A stretch of 62,477 bases of DNA from Streptomyces macrolidinus (GTDB taxonomy: Bacteria; Actinomycetota; Actinomycetes; Streptomycetales; Streptomycetaceae). The notes beneath the pieces are model-generated. The model had not been told where the DNA came from, did no database searches, and worked only from the letters and a program-made list of their open reading frames with translations. Shown here in pieces: positions 14,440 to 23,043 of the stretch. How positions within the stretch are numbered: the stretch's first letter is position 1; every line of letters starts with the position of its first letter. The stretch is taken from NCBI RefSeq assembly GCF_023887685.1, contig NZ_JAMWMR010000032.1:1-62477 (forward strand). Direction: 5' to 3'. The translations under genes were made by a program, and so were the position numbers.

Positions 14440-14847
14440 ATGGATCTCACGGTCATCGCTTACGTCATCTATCTGCTGGTCAGCGTCGCCCTGACGGTCT
14501 GGGTGGCACGCACGCTCAGCCGCAACGGACGGATCTTCCTCGAGGACGTCCTGCACGGGAACGAGAAGCTCGCGGACGCCGTCAACCATCTGCTGGTGGT
14601 CGGCTTCTACCTCGTCAACCTCGGGTTCGTCGCGCTGTATCTGCACGGCCAGGACACCATCGAGGACACCCGCGGCGTCTTCGAGGCCCTGTCGACCAAG
14701 ATCGGCGTGGTGCTGCTGGTCCTCGGGGTGATGCACCTGGGCAATGTGTTCGTGCTCAACAAGATCCGGCGGCGCGGTGTGCTGGAGCGGGAGCAGATCC
14801 CGCCCGTGGAGCCGCAGGGCTGGGTCACACCCTCGACGGGGGCCTGA
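14440..14847 (+). CDS. Integral membrane protein, three helices
   Basis: 135 aa. Hydrophobic segments lie at about residues 4-24 (TVIAYVIYLLVSVALTVWVA), 48-70 (HLLVVGFYLVNLGFVALYLHG) and 84-106 (TKIGVVLLVLGVMHLGNVFVL); the tail is charged. No enzymatic motif is visible. It is the first gene of the TetR-controlled operon, with GGGG before the ATG, and is followed after 3 bases by a DCC-family thiol protein. Both being envelope- or redox-related suggests a membrane stress function; unproven. Confidence 0.8.
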   Translation: MDLTVIAYVIYLLVSVALTVWVARTLSRNGRIFLEDVLHGNEKLADAVNHLLVVGFYLVNLGFVALYLHGQDTIEDTRGVFEALSTKIGVVLLVLGVMHLGNVFVLNKIRRRGVLEREQIPPVEPQGWVTPSTGA

Positions 14848-14850
14848 GCC

Positions 14851-15411
14851 GTGACGGCCACGGAGGTCACCGAGGTCCGGGGCGCCGCGCGCGTCCCGGT
14901 CCGCGGGCTCACCGTCCTGTACGACGCCGAGTGCGCGCTGTGCGTCTTCGTCCGCGACTGGCTGGTGCGGCAGCCGCAGTTGGTGCCGCTGGAGCTGGTT
15001 CCGGCCGGTTCGCCGGAGGCCCGGCGGCGCTTGCCGGGGCTCGACCACGGCGCCACCCTGGAGGAGATCACCGTCGTCGCGGACGCCGGTCAGATCTACC
15101 GCGGCTCCGCCGCCTGGGTCGTCACCCTGTGGGCACTGCGTGAGCACCGGGCCCTCGCCCACCGGCTGTGCACACCGGCGGGCGCCCGGCTCGCCAAGGG
15201 CGCGGTGCTGGCGGCGGCCAAGTGGCGCGGGGCGCGGAAGGGCGAGGCCTCGCGGGGTGGCGGCGACTCCCGATCCCGCGGGGCGCCGACGGGCGGAGCC
15301 CCGTGGGGCGGCCGGGCCTACCGGTCCGCCGAGGGCTGGACCTACACCCCGGCGCGCGGGTGGACGTACACCGAGCCCGACTGTGACGGCGGCACCTGCG
15401 TCACTCGTTAG
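14851..15411 (+). CDS. DCC-family (DUF393) thiol-disulfide oxidoreductase-like protein
   Basis: 186 aa, GTG start. The DCC signature is at about residues 24-38 (LYDAECALCVFVRDWL), containing a D-x-x-C-x-x-C redox pair. The rest of the domain (LVPLELVPAGSPEARRRLPG, then EEITVVADAGQIYRGSAAWV) matches DUF393. From about residue 125 the tail is Gly/Arg-rich and carries a short repeat (GWTYTPARGWTYTEP) ending in a Cys pair. Family members are thioredoxin-like proteins of unclear substrate. It is sandwiched between the membrane protein and the TetR regulator. Confidence 0.8.
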   Translation: MTATEVTEVRGAARVPVRGLTVLYDAECALCVFVRDWLVRQPQLVPLELVPAGSPEARRRLPGLDHGATLEEITVVADAGQIYRGSAAWVVTLWALREHRALAHRLCTPAGARLAKGAVLAAAKWRGARKGEASRGGGDSRSRGAPTGGAPWGGRAYRSAEGWTYTPARGWTYTEPDCDGGTCVTR

Positions 15412-15416
15412 GCTCT

Positions 15417-16181
15417 GTGTTCGTGCCTGCGAAGAACGACCGAGCCGACGAGGGCCCCGCGCCCACCAAGTCCGAGCAGACCCGCGCGCTCATCCTGGAG
15501 ACCGCGATGCGGTTGTTCCAGGAGCGCGGCTACGACAAGACGACGATGCGGGCGATCGCCAAGGAGGCCGGGGTCTCCGTCGGGAACGCCTACTACTACT
15601 TCGACGGCAAGGAGCACCTGATCCAGGGCTTCTACGACCGGATCGCCGCCGAGCACCGGGTGGCGGTCCGGGAGGTCCTGGCGCGGGAGACCGACCTGGA
15701 GTCGCGGCTCGCGGGCGTTCTGAAGGCCTGGCTGGACATCGCCGCGCCGTACCACGAGTTCGCGGTGCAGTTCTTCAAGAACGCCGCCGATCCGGACAGC
15801 CCGCTCAGCCCCTTCTCTCCCGAGTCGGAGCATGCGCGCGTGGAGGCCATCGGTGTGCACCGGGAGGTGCTGGCGGGGGCGAAGACGAAGGTGCCCGCGG
15901 AGCTGCGGGACGTGCTGCCCGAGCTGATGTGGCTCTCGCAGATGGGGCTCGTCCTGTACTGGATCTTCGATCGGACCGAGGGGCGCGAGCGCAGCTACCG
16001 GCTGGCCGCGCGCGGCGCCCGCCTCACCTCGCGGGGTGTCGCGCTGGCCCGCTTCCGGGTGCTGCGGCCCCTCGTCCACGAGGTGCACGAGCTGTTCACG
16101 GACTTCCTGCCGGGGATGACGAAGGTGCTCCCCGACCCGTCCGCGCGCCGCGAAGCCCCCGCCCCGGACGAGCGCCCCTGA
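15417..16181 (+). CDS. TetR-family transcriptional repressor
   Basis: 254 aa, GTG start at 15417 (alternative GTG at 15423). The TetR DNA-binding domain is at about residues 18-65 (SEQTRALILETAMRLFQERGYDKTTMRAIAKEAGVSVGNAYYYFDGKEHLIQGFY). The C-terminal ligand/dimer domain is helical. It is the last gene of the operon headed by the double palindrome at 14368-14425, separated from the DCC gene by five bases. The parsimonious model is that it binds TTGAACGCGTTCAA and represses the whole operon, including itself. The inducer is unknown. Confidence 0.9.
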   Translation: MFVPAKNDRADEGPAPTKSEQTRALILETAMRLFQERGYDKTTMRAIAKEAGVSVGNAYYYFDGKEHLIQGFYDRIAAEHRVAVREVLARETDLESRLAGVLKAWLDIAAPYHEFAVQFFKNAADPDSPLSPFSPESEHARVEAIGVHREVLAGAKTKVPAELRDVLPELMWLSQMGLVLYWIFDRTEGRERSYRLAARGARLTSRGVALARFRVLRPLVHEVHELFTDFLPGMTKVLPDPSARREAPAPDERP

Positions 16182-16283
16182 ACCACCGGGTTCCGCTGCG
16201 GGACCGGCCCCGGCCTCAGAGATCACCCGTGTGGGTCGGATACTGGCAAGAGCACGGCAGCCCCACGCGAAGGACAGCGACCG

Positions 16284-16535
16284 ATGAAGCTCAACCGTCC
16301 CGTCTCCTGGTTCCTGACCCTCTTCGGCGCCTGGTCGTGGGTGATCTGGACCACGTTCGTCAAGAACCTCTCCCATGACGCCAGCGGCCTCGCCTTCGAG
16401 AACGGCAGTCCGACGGCGTACTTCTGGGTGCACCTGACGCTCGCCATCGTGTCGTTCCTCCTCGGCACGGCGATCGGCGTGATCGGCCTGCGGAGCCTGC
16501 GCGCGCTCCGCCGCGAACGCCTCGGCTCACACTGA
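16284..16535 (+). CDS. Small two-helix membrane protein (SCO4848-type)
   Basis: 83 aa with AAGGA upstream of the ATG. Two transmembrane helices are at about residues 7-27 (VSWFLTLFGAWSWVIWTTFV) and 46-68 (YFWVHLTLAIVSFLLGTAIGVIG). The short Arg-rich C-terminus (RALRRERLGSH) should stay cytoplasmic. It matches my memory of a conserved Streptomyces family found at this chromosomal place; no function is known. Monocistronic, converging on the NAD(P)-binding gene ending at 16545. Confidence 0.82.
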   Translation: MKLNRPVSWFLTLFGAWSWVIWTTFVKNLSHDASGLAFENGSPTAYFWVHLTLAIVSFLLGTAIGVIGLRSLRALRRERLGSH

Positions 16536-16544
16536 CGTCCCAGC

Positions 16545-17213
16545 TCACGATGGGCGGTCGTCGTGGACGACCGTGATGTGGTGGTCGGGGCCGGGGGTCT
16601 CCAGTTCGTCGATCACGGCGACCGCCAGATCCTCGGCGCTGATCCATGACCGGCCGTCGGCGGCCGTGAGCAGGGTGTCGGTGCCGCGCCGACAGCGGCC
16701 GGTCCGCTCACCGGGTTCGAGCACGGCGGGCGGGCTCAGATAGACCCAGTCGCGCAGGGCATGGTCCTGGCAGGCGCGCAGTTGCGCGACCCCGGCTGCG
16801 GCGACGGGCCGCCAGGCGGCGGGCACATAGGTGGGGTTGTCCGCGACCAGCAGCCCGGGATCGCCGGGGCTGCGCAAGGCGCCCGCGCCGCCGACCACGA
16901 GGACGCGGCTCCCGGACTCGGCGGCGGCGTCCAGCACCGTACGGGTGGCACCGACCAGGAACTCCTGGTCGGCCGGGTGGGTCCGCACCGCGAGGACGGC
17001 GGCGTCCACGGTTCCGTGCGCACCGCAGAGCGCCTCCCGTACGGCGTCCGCGTCGGTCACGTCGACCGCGACCGGCGTCACGCGCGGGTCGTCGCTCCCA
17101 GGCTTCCGGGACAGGGCGAGCACCCGGTGTCCGCGTGCGCGGGCCTCGGTGATCAAGCGGCTGCCCACCATCCCGGTGGCGCCGAGCACCGCGATCTTCA
17201 TACCTGCCGTCAT
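16545..17213 (-). CDS. NAD(P)H-binding atypical SDR (NmrA-like)
   Basis: 222 aa. The start is at the Met four codons before MKIAVLGATG, because GGAG lies seven to eight bases upstream of that ATG; the frame extends farther but without a ribosome site. The Rossmann motif GATGMVG is followed by Arg-rich NADP contacts (LALSRKPGS), a DVTDADAV segment, and a C-terminal EDLAVAVIDELETPG typical of SCO-type NAD(P)H-binding proteins. No Tyr-x-x-x-Lys catalytic pair is evident. Substrate unknown. Co-directional with the EamA transporter 29 bases upstream, so they may be co-transcribed. Confidence 0.85.
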   Translation of the reverse strand: MTAGMKIAVLGATGMVGSRLITEARARGHRVLALSRKPGSDDPRVTPVAVDVTDADAVREALCGAHGTVDAAVLAVRTHPADQEFLVGATRTVLDAAAESGSRVLVVGGAGALRSPGDPGLLVADNPTYVPAAWRPVAAAGVAQLRACQDHALRDWVYLSPPAVLEPGERTGRCRRGTDTLLTAADGRSWISAEDLAVAVIDELETPGPDHHITVVHDDRPS

Positions 17214-17242
17214 CGAACCGCTCCTCATCGCTTCCGCCGTCG

Positions 17243-18211
17243 TCATCGCGCCCGCGCTCCCCGGATCTCCTCCGCCGTTCGCTCTTCTCGTACGGGCACG
17301 GGGTCTGCCGTGCGGTGTGCCCGACGGCCCAGCGGATTCGGGGAGTTGAGCTGGGCGGCGAGCAGGGCCGCCAGGGCGAGGGCGAAGCCGAGGCTCTGCG
17401 TGAGGCTCAGCGACTCGCCGAGTGCGACGACGCCGACGATGGTCGCGACCAGCGGAGACACCAGCACCAGCGGCGCGGACGCGCCCACCGGCAGCTTCCC
17501 GACCCCCCGGAACCACAGCGTGTACGCGATCAGGCCGCTCATGCTGCCGAGCCACAGATAGCCGCCGACCGCTCCGCCGTCGAGCTGCCGCGGCACACCC
17601 TCGACCGCGAGGGTGAGCGGGAGCAACAGCAGCCCGCCGACGCTCAGTTGCCAGCCCGCCAGGGCCATGGGTCCGACTCCCGCGGGGCGGCCCCAGCGCT
17701 TGGTGAGGACGACACCGGCGGCCATGGTGGCCGTACCGCCGAGACCGGCGATCACGCCGACGGCGTCCAGCTTCGCCGCCGGGCCGAGCACGACGAGCCC
17801 GACGCCGAGCACACCGATCACGCCCCAACCCAACCGCCAGGCCGTGGGCCGGTCATGGAGTGCCACCATGGCCAGCCCCGCGACCAGCAGCGGCTGGGCG
17901 GCGCCGAGGGTGGCGGCGACACCGCCGGGCAGTCGCTCCGCCGACAGGAACAACAGGGGGAAGAACGCGCCTATGTTGAGCGCGCCGAGGACGGCGGACT
18001 TCCACCACCACTCGCCGCGCGGCAGTACCCGGGTGAGCGCCAGCGCGAGCAGCCCGGCCGGTAAGGCACGCATCAGCCCGGCGAACAACGGGTGGCCGGG
18101 CGGCAGCAGTTGCGTGGTCACGGCGTACGTGGTGCCCCAGGAGGCGGGAGCGAGAGCGGTCAGCGCGAGGGTGGCCACCGGCAGCGTGCGCGAAGACGTC
18201 GAGGGGTTCAT
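17243..18211 (-). CDS. EamA-family (DMT superfamily) exporter
   Basis: 322 aa with about ten transmembrane helices arranged as two EamA repeats (first about residues 12-135, second about 145-280). Conserved features are SWGTTYAVTTQLLPPGHPLFAGLMRALPAG and, in the second half, VLVSPLVATIVGVVALGESLSLTQSLGFALALAAL. The start is MNPSTSSRTLP at 18211. These proteins typically export amino acids or metabolites. It is divergent from a LysR gene 79 bases away, the classical arrangement in which the LysR protein controls the exporter. Confidence 0.88.
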   Translation of the reverse strand: MNPSTSSRTLPVATLALTALAPASWGTTYAVTTQLLPPGHPLFAGLMRALPAGLLALALTRVLPRGEWWWKSAVLGALNIGAFFPLLFLSAERLPGGVAATLGAAQPLLVAGLAMVALHDRPTAWRLGWGVIGVLGVGLVVLGPAAKLDAVGVIAGLGGTATMAAGVVLTKRWGRPAGVGPMALAGWQLSVGGLLLLPLTLAVEGVPRQLDGGAVGGYLWLGSMSGLIAYTLWFRGVGKLPVGASAPLVLVSPLVATIVGVVALGESLSLTQSLGFALALAALLAAQLNSPNPLGRRAHRTADPVPVREERTAEEIRGARAR

Positions 18212-18290
18212 GTCACGAGTCTGCGCGCCCCCTTGTCCATGAGTCCAACACATGCTTGTCATCGCAGCCATGAACGAAGACGATGGCCGG

Positions 18291-19181
18291 ATGGATCTCC
18301 AGCAGATGCGCTACGTCGTCGCGGTCGCCGAAACCCGTAACTTCACCCGCGCCGCGGAGCGCTGCTTCGTGGTGCAGTCGTCCCTCAGCCACCGGATCGC
18401 CGGTCTGGAACGGGAGTTGGGGGTCAAGCTGTTCGCCCGCTCCAGCCGCCGCGTCGAACTGACCAGCGCCGGGGAGGCGTTCCTCGTCGGCGCGCGTGAA
18501 TGCCTGGCCGCCGCCGACCGCGCGGTCGCGGGTGCCGCCGCCGCGACCGGCGTGGTGCGCGGCCGGCTCGCGGTCGGCGTGATCGTGACCACGGCCGCCG
18601 TCGACGTACCCGAAGTGCTGACGCGGTACCGCGACCGGCACCCGGACGTCCGTGTCCTGCTGCGTTTCAAGGACAGCACCGATCTGGTGGCGGCGATCCG
18701 GGACGGCGACCTGGACATCGCCTTCCTCGGTCTGCCGGAGAGCGAACGGCTCACCGGTGTGGAGTCCGTCGTCCTCGACCGCGACAAGCATGTGCTGGTG
18801 GTACCGGCCGGGCATCGGCTCGCGGGTGCTTCCCAGGTCACGCTGCGCGAGATCGCCGAGGAGACGTTCGTGGACTTCGCGCACGGGTCGCCCGGCCGGA
18901 CCCAGTCCGACGAGGCGTTCGCCGCCGCGGGCCTGGTCCGCGATGTCGCCTACGAGGCCACTGCCGTCGATCTGATGACACGGCTGGTCGCGCGCGGGCT
19001 CGGCGTCGCGCTGCTGCCGTCGGCGTTCATCCGGCCGCGGGCCGCGGGCGACCCCGACCTGGCGCTGGTCCCGGTGGTCGACGGGCCGCGGCGGATCGAG
19101 TACGTGGCGTGGAGCCGGTTCAACCCGAGCCCGGCCACCCGGGCGATGCTCGACGTCCTCGGCGTCGCCGCGCGGCCATGA
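18291..19181 (+). CDS. LysR-family transcriptional regulator
   Basis: 296 aa from MDLQQMRYVVAVAETRNFTRAAERC at 18291, the canonical LysR start; upstream in-frame Met codons exist at 18252 and 18270. The winged HTH is at residues 1-60 (FVVQSSLSHRIAGLERELGVKLFARSSRRVELTSAG). The substrate-binding domain is at about 90-290. It diverges from the EamA exporter and NAD(P)-binding gene and probably activates them; the inducer is unknown. The short gap 18212-18290 must hold both promoters. Confidence 0.9.
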   Translation: MDLQQMRYVVAVAETRNFTRAAERCFVVQSSLSHRIAGLERELGVKLFARSSRRVELTSAGEAFLVGARECLAAADRAVAGAAAATGVVRGRLAVGVIVTTAAVDVPEVLTRYRDRHPDVRVLLRFKDSTDLVAAIRDGDLDIAFLGLPESERLTGVESVVLDRDKHVLVVPAGHRLAGASQVTLREIAEETFVDFAHGSPGRTQSDEAFAAAGLVRDVAYEATAVDLMTRLVARGLGVALLPSAFIRPRAAGDPDLALVPVVDGPRRIEYVAWSRFNPSPATRAMLDVLGVAARP

Positions 19182-19306
19182 GCCGTACGCGCGGCGGCGG
19201 TTGACGTGGCGCGAAGGCGATCGTGTGGCGCGAACCCGTGCACCGGACCCGAAGTAACCGGGACGCGGCGGGACTTCGCCTCGGGCGCCCTGTTACGTTC
19301 GCCACC

Positions 19307-20572
19307 GTGTCTGCCTTGAAGAAGATCGCCGGGCGCCGCCTGCCGGTCGCCTCCGCCGCCGTGTTGTCCCTCTCGCTCGCCCTGTCGGCGCCCGCGTCCG
19401 CCACCCCTCGGAGCCCCTCCGCCTCGCCCTCGGCGACGCCCCCGGCCGGGATGTCGACCATCGGCGGCGCCCGGCTCGGCAGACCGGGCACCCAGGTGAA
19501 CCTCGGCGACGGCGCCCCCGTGCTGCCCAAGGGCCTCAGCGCGCGCTCCTGGATCGTCGCCGACGCCGAGTCCGGTGAGGTCCTGGCCGCGCACAACGCG
19601 CACTGGCGGCTGCCCCCGGCGAGCACGCTGAAGATGCTGTTCGCGGACACCCTGCTGCCCAAGTTCCCGAAGACCACGGAACACAAGGTGGAGCCCGCCG
19701 ATCTGGAGGGCATGGGCGAGGGCTCCAGCATCGTCCCGCTCAAGGAGGGCGAGACCTACACGGTCCGCGACCTGTGGCTCGGGGTCTTCCTGCGCTCGGG
19801 CAACGACGCGGTGCATGTGCTGTCCGCGATGAACGACGGCGTCGCGCAGACCGTCGAGGACATGCAGGCGCACGCCGACGAACTCCAGGCCCTCGACACA
19901 CGGGTGGTCAGCCCCGACGGCTACGACGCCAAGAAGCAGGTCTCCTCGGCCTACGACCTCACGCTGATCGCCCGCTCCGGGATGCAGAAGAAGGACTTCC
20001 GGGAGTACTGCTCGACAGTGCGGACGCAGTTCCCCGGCGAGACCGTGAAGAAGAAGGGCAAGAAGACCCGTACGTCCTTCGAGATCCAGAACACCAACCG
20101 GCTGCTGGCCGGGGACAGCGACGTCACGCCGTACCGGGGCATCGCGGGCGTGAAGAACGGCAACACCACGAACGCGGGCGCCACCTTCACGGGCGTCGCC
20201 GAGCGGGACGGCCGGGTGCTGCTCGTCACGGTCATGAACCCGGAGAAGAAGGATCACAACGAGGTCTACAAGGAGACCGCCAAGCTGTTCGACTGGGGGT
20301 TCGGCGCGGCGGGCAAGGTGACGCCGGTGGGTGAGCTGGTCGCCCCGAAGAGCGCGCGCACGAACGCCACGCCGGGGGCGAGTCCGTCCGCCCCGGCCGC
20401 GGGCAAGGAGTCCGCGGAGCCGGTGGCCGTCAAGAAGAGCGGTGGCTCCACCGGGATGGGAGTGGCGCTCGGTATCGCGGGTGGGCTTGTCGTCCTGCTC
20501 GCGGCGGGCGTCTTCCTGGTCCGTCGCCGCCATCCGCTGCCGGATCCGGTGCGCCGCCGGACCCGCCCCTGA
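19307..20572 (+). CDS. D-alanyl-D-alanine carboxypeptidase (PBP5-type, class A/S11)
   Basis: 421 aa from the GTG at 19307, which puts a Sec signal peptide (GRRLPVASAAVLSLSLALSAPASA) at the N-terminus. Catalytic motifs are S-T-L-K in PPASTLKML, S-G-N in LRSGNDA, and a third motif reading KNG (GVKNGNTTNAG) instead of the textbook KTG. A Lys-rich insertion (VKKKGKKTRTSFE) precedes it. The C-terminus has an Ala/Pro linker and one transmembrane anchor (GVALGIAGGLVVLLAAGVFLV) with an Arg-rich tail. It trims pentapeptide stems outside the membrane. The last 143 bases overlap the 3' end of the convergent BrkB-family gene. Confidence 0.88.
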   Translation: MSALKKIAGRRLPVASAAVLSLSLALSAPASATPRSPSASPSATPPAGMSTIGGARLGRPGTQVNLGDGAPVLPKGLSARSWIVADAESGEVLAAHNAHWRLPPASTLKMLFADTLLPKFPKTTEHKVEPADLEGMGEGSSIVPLKEGETYTVRDLWLGVFLRSGNDAVHVLSAMNDGVAQTVEDMQAHADELQALDTRVVSPDGYDAKKQVSSAYDLTLIARSGMQKKDFREYCSTVRTQFPGETVKKKGKKTRTSFEIQNTNRLLAGDSDVTPYRGIAGVKNGNTTNAGATFTGVAERDGRVLLVTVMNPEKKDHNEVYKETAKLFDWGFGAAGKVTPVGELVAPKSARTNATPGASPSAPAAGKESAEPVAVKKSGGSTGMGVALGIAGGLVVLLAAGVFLVRRRHPLPDPVRRRTRP

Positions 20573-21497
20573 CCGTCTCCGTCTCCTCGTCCCCGACGGG
20601 CTGCGCGTCCTCCTCGCTCCTGACCGGCTCCTCGCCCTCGACCGGATCGTTCCTGGCCCGCGTCGCCGTCCAGGCGGCGCAGAACAGGACGAGCCTGGCC
20701 ATCAGGTTGATCCAGAGCAGCAGCGCGACCGGCACCCCGAAGGCGCCGTACATGCTCTTCGCAGCGACGCCCTGGAGATAGCCGCTGAGCGAGACCTTGA
20801 GTAGTTCGAAGCCGATGGCACCGATCAGGGCGGCCGTCACCAGTCGGCGCCGGGGCGGCTCCACGCCGGGCAGCAGCGTGAGGACGTAGAGCAGGAGCAG
20901 GAAGTCGGTGAGGACCGAGACGGCGAACGCCGCGACACGCAGCAGCGCGGTCCCCCAGCCGCCCTGATCGAGTCCGAGCGGCCCGGCGAGCCAGCCGACG
21001 AGCGCGGAGGCGATGGTGGACGTGGCGAGGGTGACGAGGACCGCGCCGCCGAGCCCGAGGAGCACCCCGGCGTCCTTGAGCTTGCGCAGCAGGGGGTTCT
21101 CGTCGCCGTCCGGCAGCTCCCACACCGCGCGCAGACAGTCCCGTACCTGTCCCACCCAGTTGACGCCGGTGACCAGCAGCACGGCACCGGCGATGACGCC
21201 GACGGTGCCCGCGTTCTGGACCAGGGCGTGGATGTCGAGCTGGCTGGAGAGGCCCGGGAACTGGTCGGCGATCTTCGACTGGAGGTTGTTCTGCTGGGCC
21301 GTGCTGAGCGTGGCGGCACCGACCGCGGCGGCGACGGTCAGCAGCGGGAAGAGCGCCACGAAGCTGATGAAGGTCAGCGCGGCGGCGAGCCGACTCCACT
21401 TCACCCGGTCCAGGCGCTCATAGGCGCGCCAGACGTGTGTGGCCATGAGGCGGACGACCACCGGCCCGATGACGGGGAGCTTCTTCAGCCAATCCAT
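20430..21497 (-). CDS. YihY/BrkB-family integral membrane protein
   Basis: 355 aa, start MDWLKKLPVIGPVVVR. Six hydrophobic helices span about residues 25-285, with family features RLAAALTFISFVALFPLLTVAAAVG, FELLKVSLSGYLQ and YGAFGVPVALLLWINLMARLVLFCAAW. The last 60 or so residues are a charged, low-complexity tail read from DNA that is antisense to the carboxypeptidase gene (overlap 20430-20572). Family proteins were once called ribonuclease BN but are membrane proteins of uncertain role. The overlap region is coding in both directions. Confidence 0.87.
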   Translation of the reverse strand: MDWLKKLPVIGPVVVRLMATHVWRAYERLDRVKWSRLAAALTFISFVALFPLLTVAAAVGAATLSTAQQNNLQSKIADQFPGLSSQLDIHALVQNAGTVGVIAGAVLLVTGVNWVGQVRDCLRAVWELPDGDENPLLRKLKDAGVLLGLGGAVLVTLATSTIASALVGWLAGPLGLDQGGWGTALLRVAAFAVSVLTDFLLLLYVLTLLPGVEPPRRRLVTAALIGAIGFELLKVSLSGYLQGVAAKSMYGAFGVPVALLLWINLMARLVLFCAAWTATRARNDPVEGEEPVRSEEDAQPVGDEETETVRGGSGGAPDPAADGGDGPGRRPPRAGRQAHPRYRAPLPSRWSHRSS

Positions 21498-21553
21498 GTT
21501 CGACTTCCCCTCGCCGCGCCCGGCACGGCCCTCGCCCATTCCGGTGAGGAGCC

Positions 21554-22378
21554 ATGCGGGACGTCGAGATTGCTACGTTACGCCCGTTTCACGGCGCTAC
21601 GGTCACGGTCATGCCTGCCCACAAGGACACCTTTGGCACCCCCCGGTCCCTGCTGCTCCTCGGCGGGACCTCCGAGATCGCGCTGGCCACCGCGCGCCGC
21701 CTCGTCGCCCGCGGCGCCCGTACGGTGTGGCTGGCCGGACGCCCCTCCCCCGCGCTGGAGGCAGCCGCCGCGCATCTGCGACGGCTCGGCGCCGACACCC
21801 GTACGGTCCCCTTCGACGCGCTGGACTCCGAGGCCCACGAGGGCGCGCTCGGCAAGGTGTTCGCGGAGGGCGCCGTCGATCTGGTGCTGCTCGCGTTCGG
21901 CGTGCTCGGCGACCAGGCCACCGACGAGCGGGACCCGGTGGCCGCGGCCCGGGTCGCGCAGACCAACTACACCGGGGCCGTCTCGGCGGGCCTGGTGTGC
22001 GCCGGGGCGCTGCAGGCGCAGGGCCGCGGCTCCCTGGTGGTGCTGTCGTCGGCCGCCGGGGAGCGGGCGCGGCGCGGTGACTTCATCTACGGCTCCAGCA
22101 AGGCGGGCCTGGACGTGTTCGCGCAGGGGCTCGGGGACGCGCTGCACGGCACCGGGGTGCACGTGATGGTGGTGCGGCCCGGGTTCGTGCGGACCCGCGG
22201 GACGTCCGGGCGTGCGGAGGGGCCGCTGCCCACCACACCGGAGCAGGTGGCCACCGCCATCGAACTGGGGCTGCGCAGGCGGTCGGAGGTGGTGTGGGTG
22301 CCGGGGTCCCTGCGGCTGGTGATGTCGGCGCTGCGGCATCTGCCTCGGCAGGTCTTCCGGCGGCTGACCAGCGTCTAG
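21554..22378 (+). CDS. SDR reductase resembling decaprenylphosphoryl-ribose epimerase subunit DprE2
   Basis: 274 aa from 21554 (GAGGAG just upstream) or 255 aa from the ATG at 21611. The NAD(P) motif LLLGGTSEIALATARRL, the catalytic Ser in VVLSSAAGERARRGDF and the Y-x-x-x-K in FIYGSSKAG identify a classical SDR. The GGTSEIA variant and YGSSKAGLD are what I recall from DprE2-type proteins, which reduce the 2-keto intermediate of decaprenylphosphoryl ribose. No DprE1 oxidase is adjacent, so the substrate is uncertain. It ends 8 bases from the convergent 2'-5' RNA ligase gene. Confidence 0.8.
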   Translation: MRDVEIATLRPFHGATVTVMPAHKDTFGTPRSLLLLGGTSEIALATARRLVARGARTVWLAGRPSPALEAAAAHLRRLGADTRTVPFDALDSEAHEGALGKVFAEGAVDLVLLAFGVLGDQATDERDPVAAARVAQTNYTGAVSAGLVCAGALQAQGRGSLVVLSSAAGERARRGDFIYGSSKAGLDVFAQGLGDALHGTGVHVMVVRPGFVRTRGTSGRAEGPLPTTPEQVATAIELGLRRRSEVVWVPGSLRLVMSALRHLPRQVFRRLTSV

Positions 22379-22386
22379 GTCAGCGC

Positions 22387-22965
22387 TCAGGACGCGGGAA
22401 GCGTGGCGTCCTGGGGCGCACCGGCCTGGGGAGGCACCATGGCGCTCCCGAAGGGGAACTCCCGCAGCTTGCGCCAGACGCCGTCCGCGCCCTGCTCGTA
22501 GAGCGCGAAGCCCGTGCAGGGCCAGGCGGCCTCGTAGTCGGAGAGTTCCTCGTGGGCCCGGTCCATCGCCGCCTCGTCGATGCCGTGCGCCACGGTGACA
22601 TGCGGGTGGTACGGGAAGACCAGCTCGCAGGCGACAGGACCGGAGGCGTCGCGCACCTGCTTCTGGAGCCGGGCGCAGGCCTCGGCGCCGTCGGCGACCT
22701 TGACGAACACCACGGGCGAGACGGGCCGGAACGTGTCCGTGCCGGACAGCCGCATCGGGAACGGGCGCCCGGCCGCCGCGACGTCCGCGAGGTGCGCCTC
22801 GATGGCGGGCAGCCGGGCGGCGTCGACCTCGGTCGGCGGGAGCAGGGTGACATGCGTGGGGATGCCGTGCGCGGCGGGGTCACCGAAGCCCGCGCGCAGC
22901 TCCTGGAGCAGGCTGCCGTGAGGCTCCGGGACCGCGATCGACACACCGATCGTTACGGTCCCCAC
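22387..22965 (-). CDS. 2'-5' RNA ligase / cyclic phosphodiesterase superfamily protein
   Basis: 192 aa, GTG start. The two H-x-T motifs of the 2H phosphoesterase superfamily are at about residue 38 (PTHVTLLPP) and 122 (HPHVTVAHG), the right spacing for the active site. The protein is soluble and single-domain. Members ligate or hydrolyse 2'-5' linked or cyclic-phosphate RNA ends. It lies just downstream of trpS on the same strand (78-base gap), a common actinobacterial neighbourhood, possibly co-transcribed. Confidence 0.88.
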   Translation of the reverse strand: MGTVTIGVSIAVPEPHGSLLQELRAGFGDPAAHGIPTHVTLLPPTEVDAARLPAIEAHLADVAAAGRPFPMRLSGTDTFRPVSPVVFVKVADGAEACARLQKQVRDASGPVACELVFPYHPHVTVAHGIDEAAMDRAHEELSDYEAAWPCTGFALYEQGADGVWRKLREFPFGSAMVPPQAGAPQDATLPAS

Positions 22966-23043
22966 GTCGTCTCCTGTCGTCGTGCCGGTGTTCTTCGGTG
23001 CTTCGTGCGGCGACCGCCCGGGAGGGTGGCCGCCGCGGCGGGT

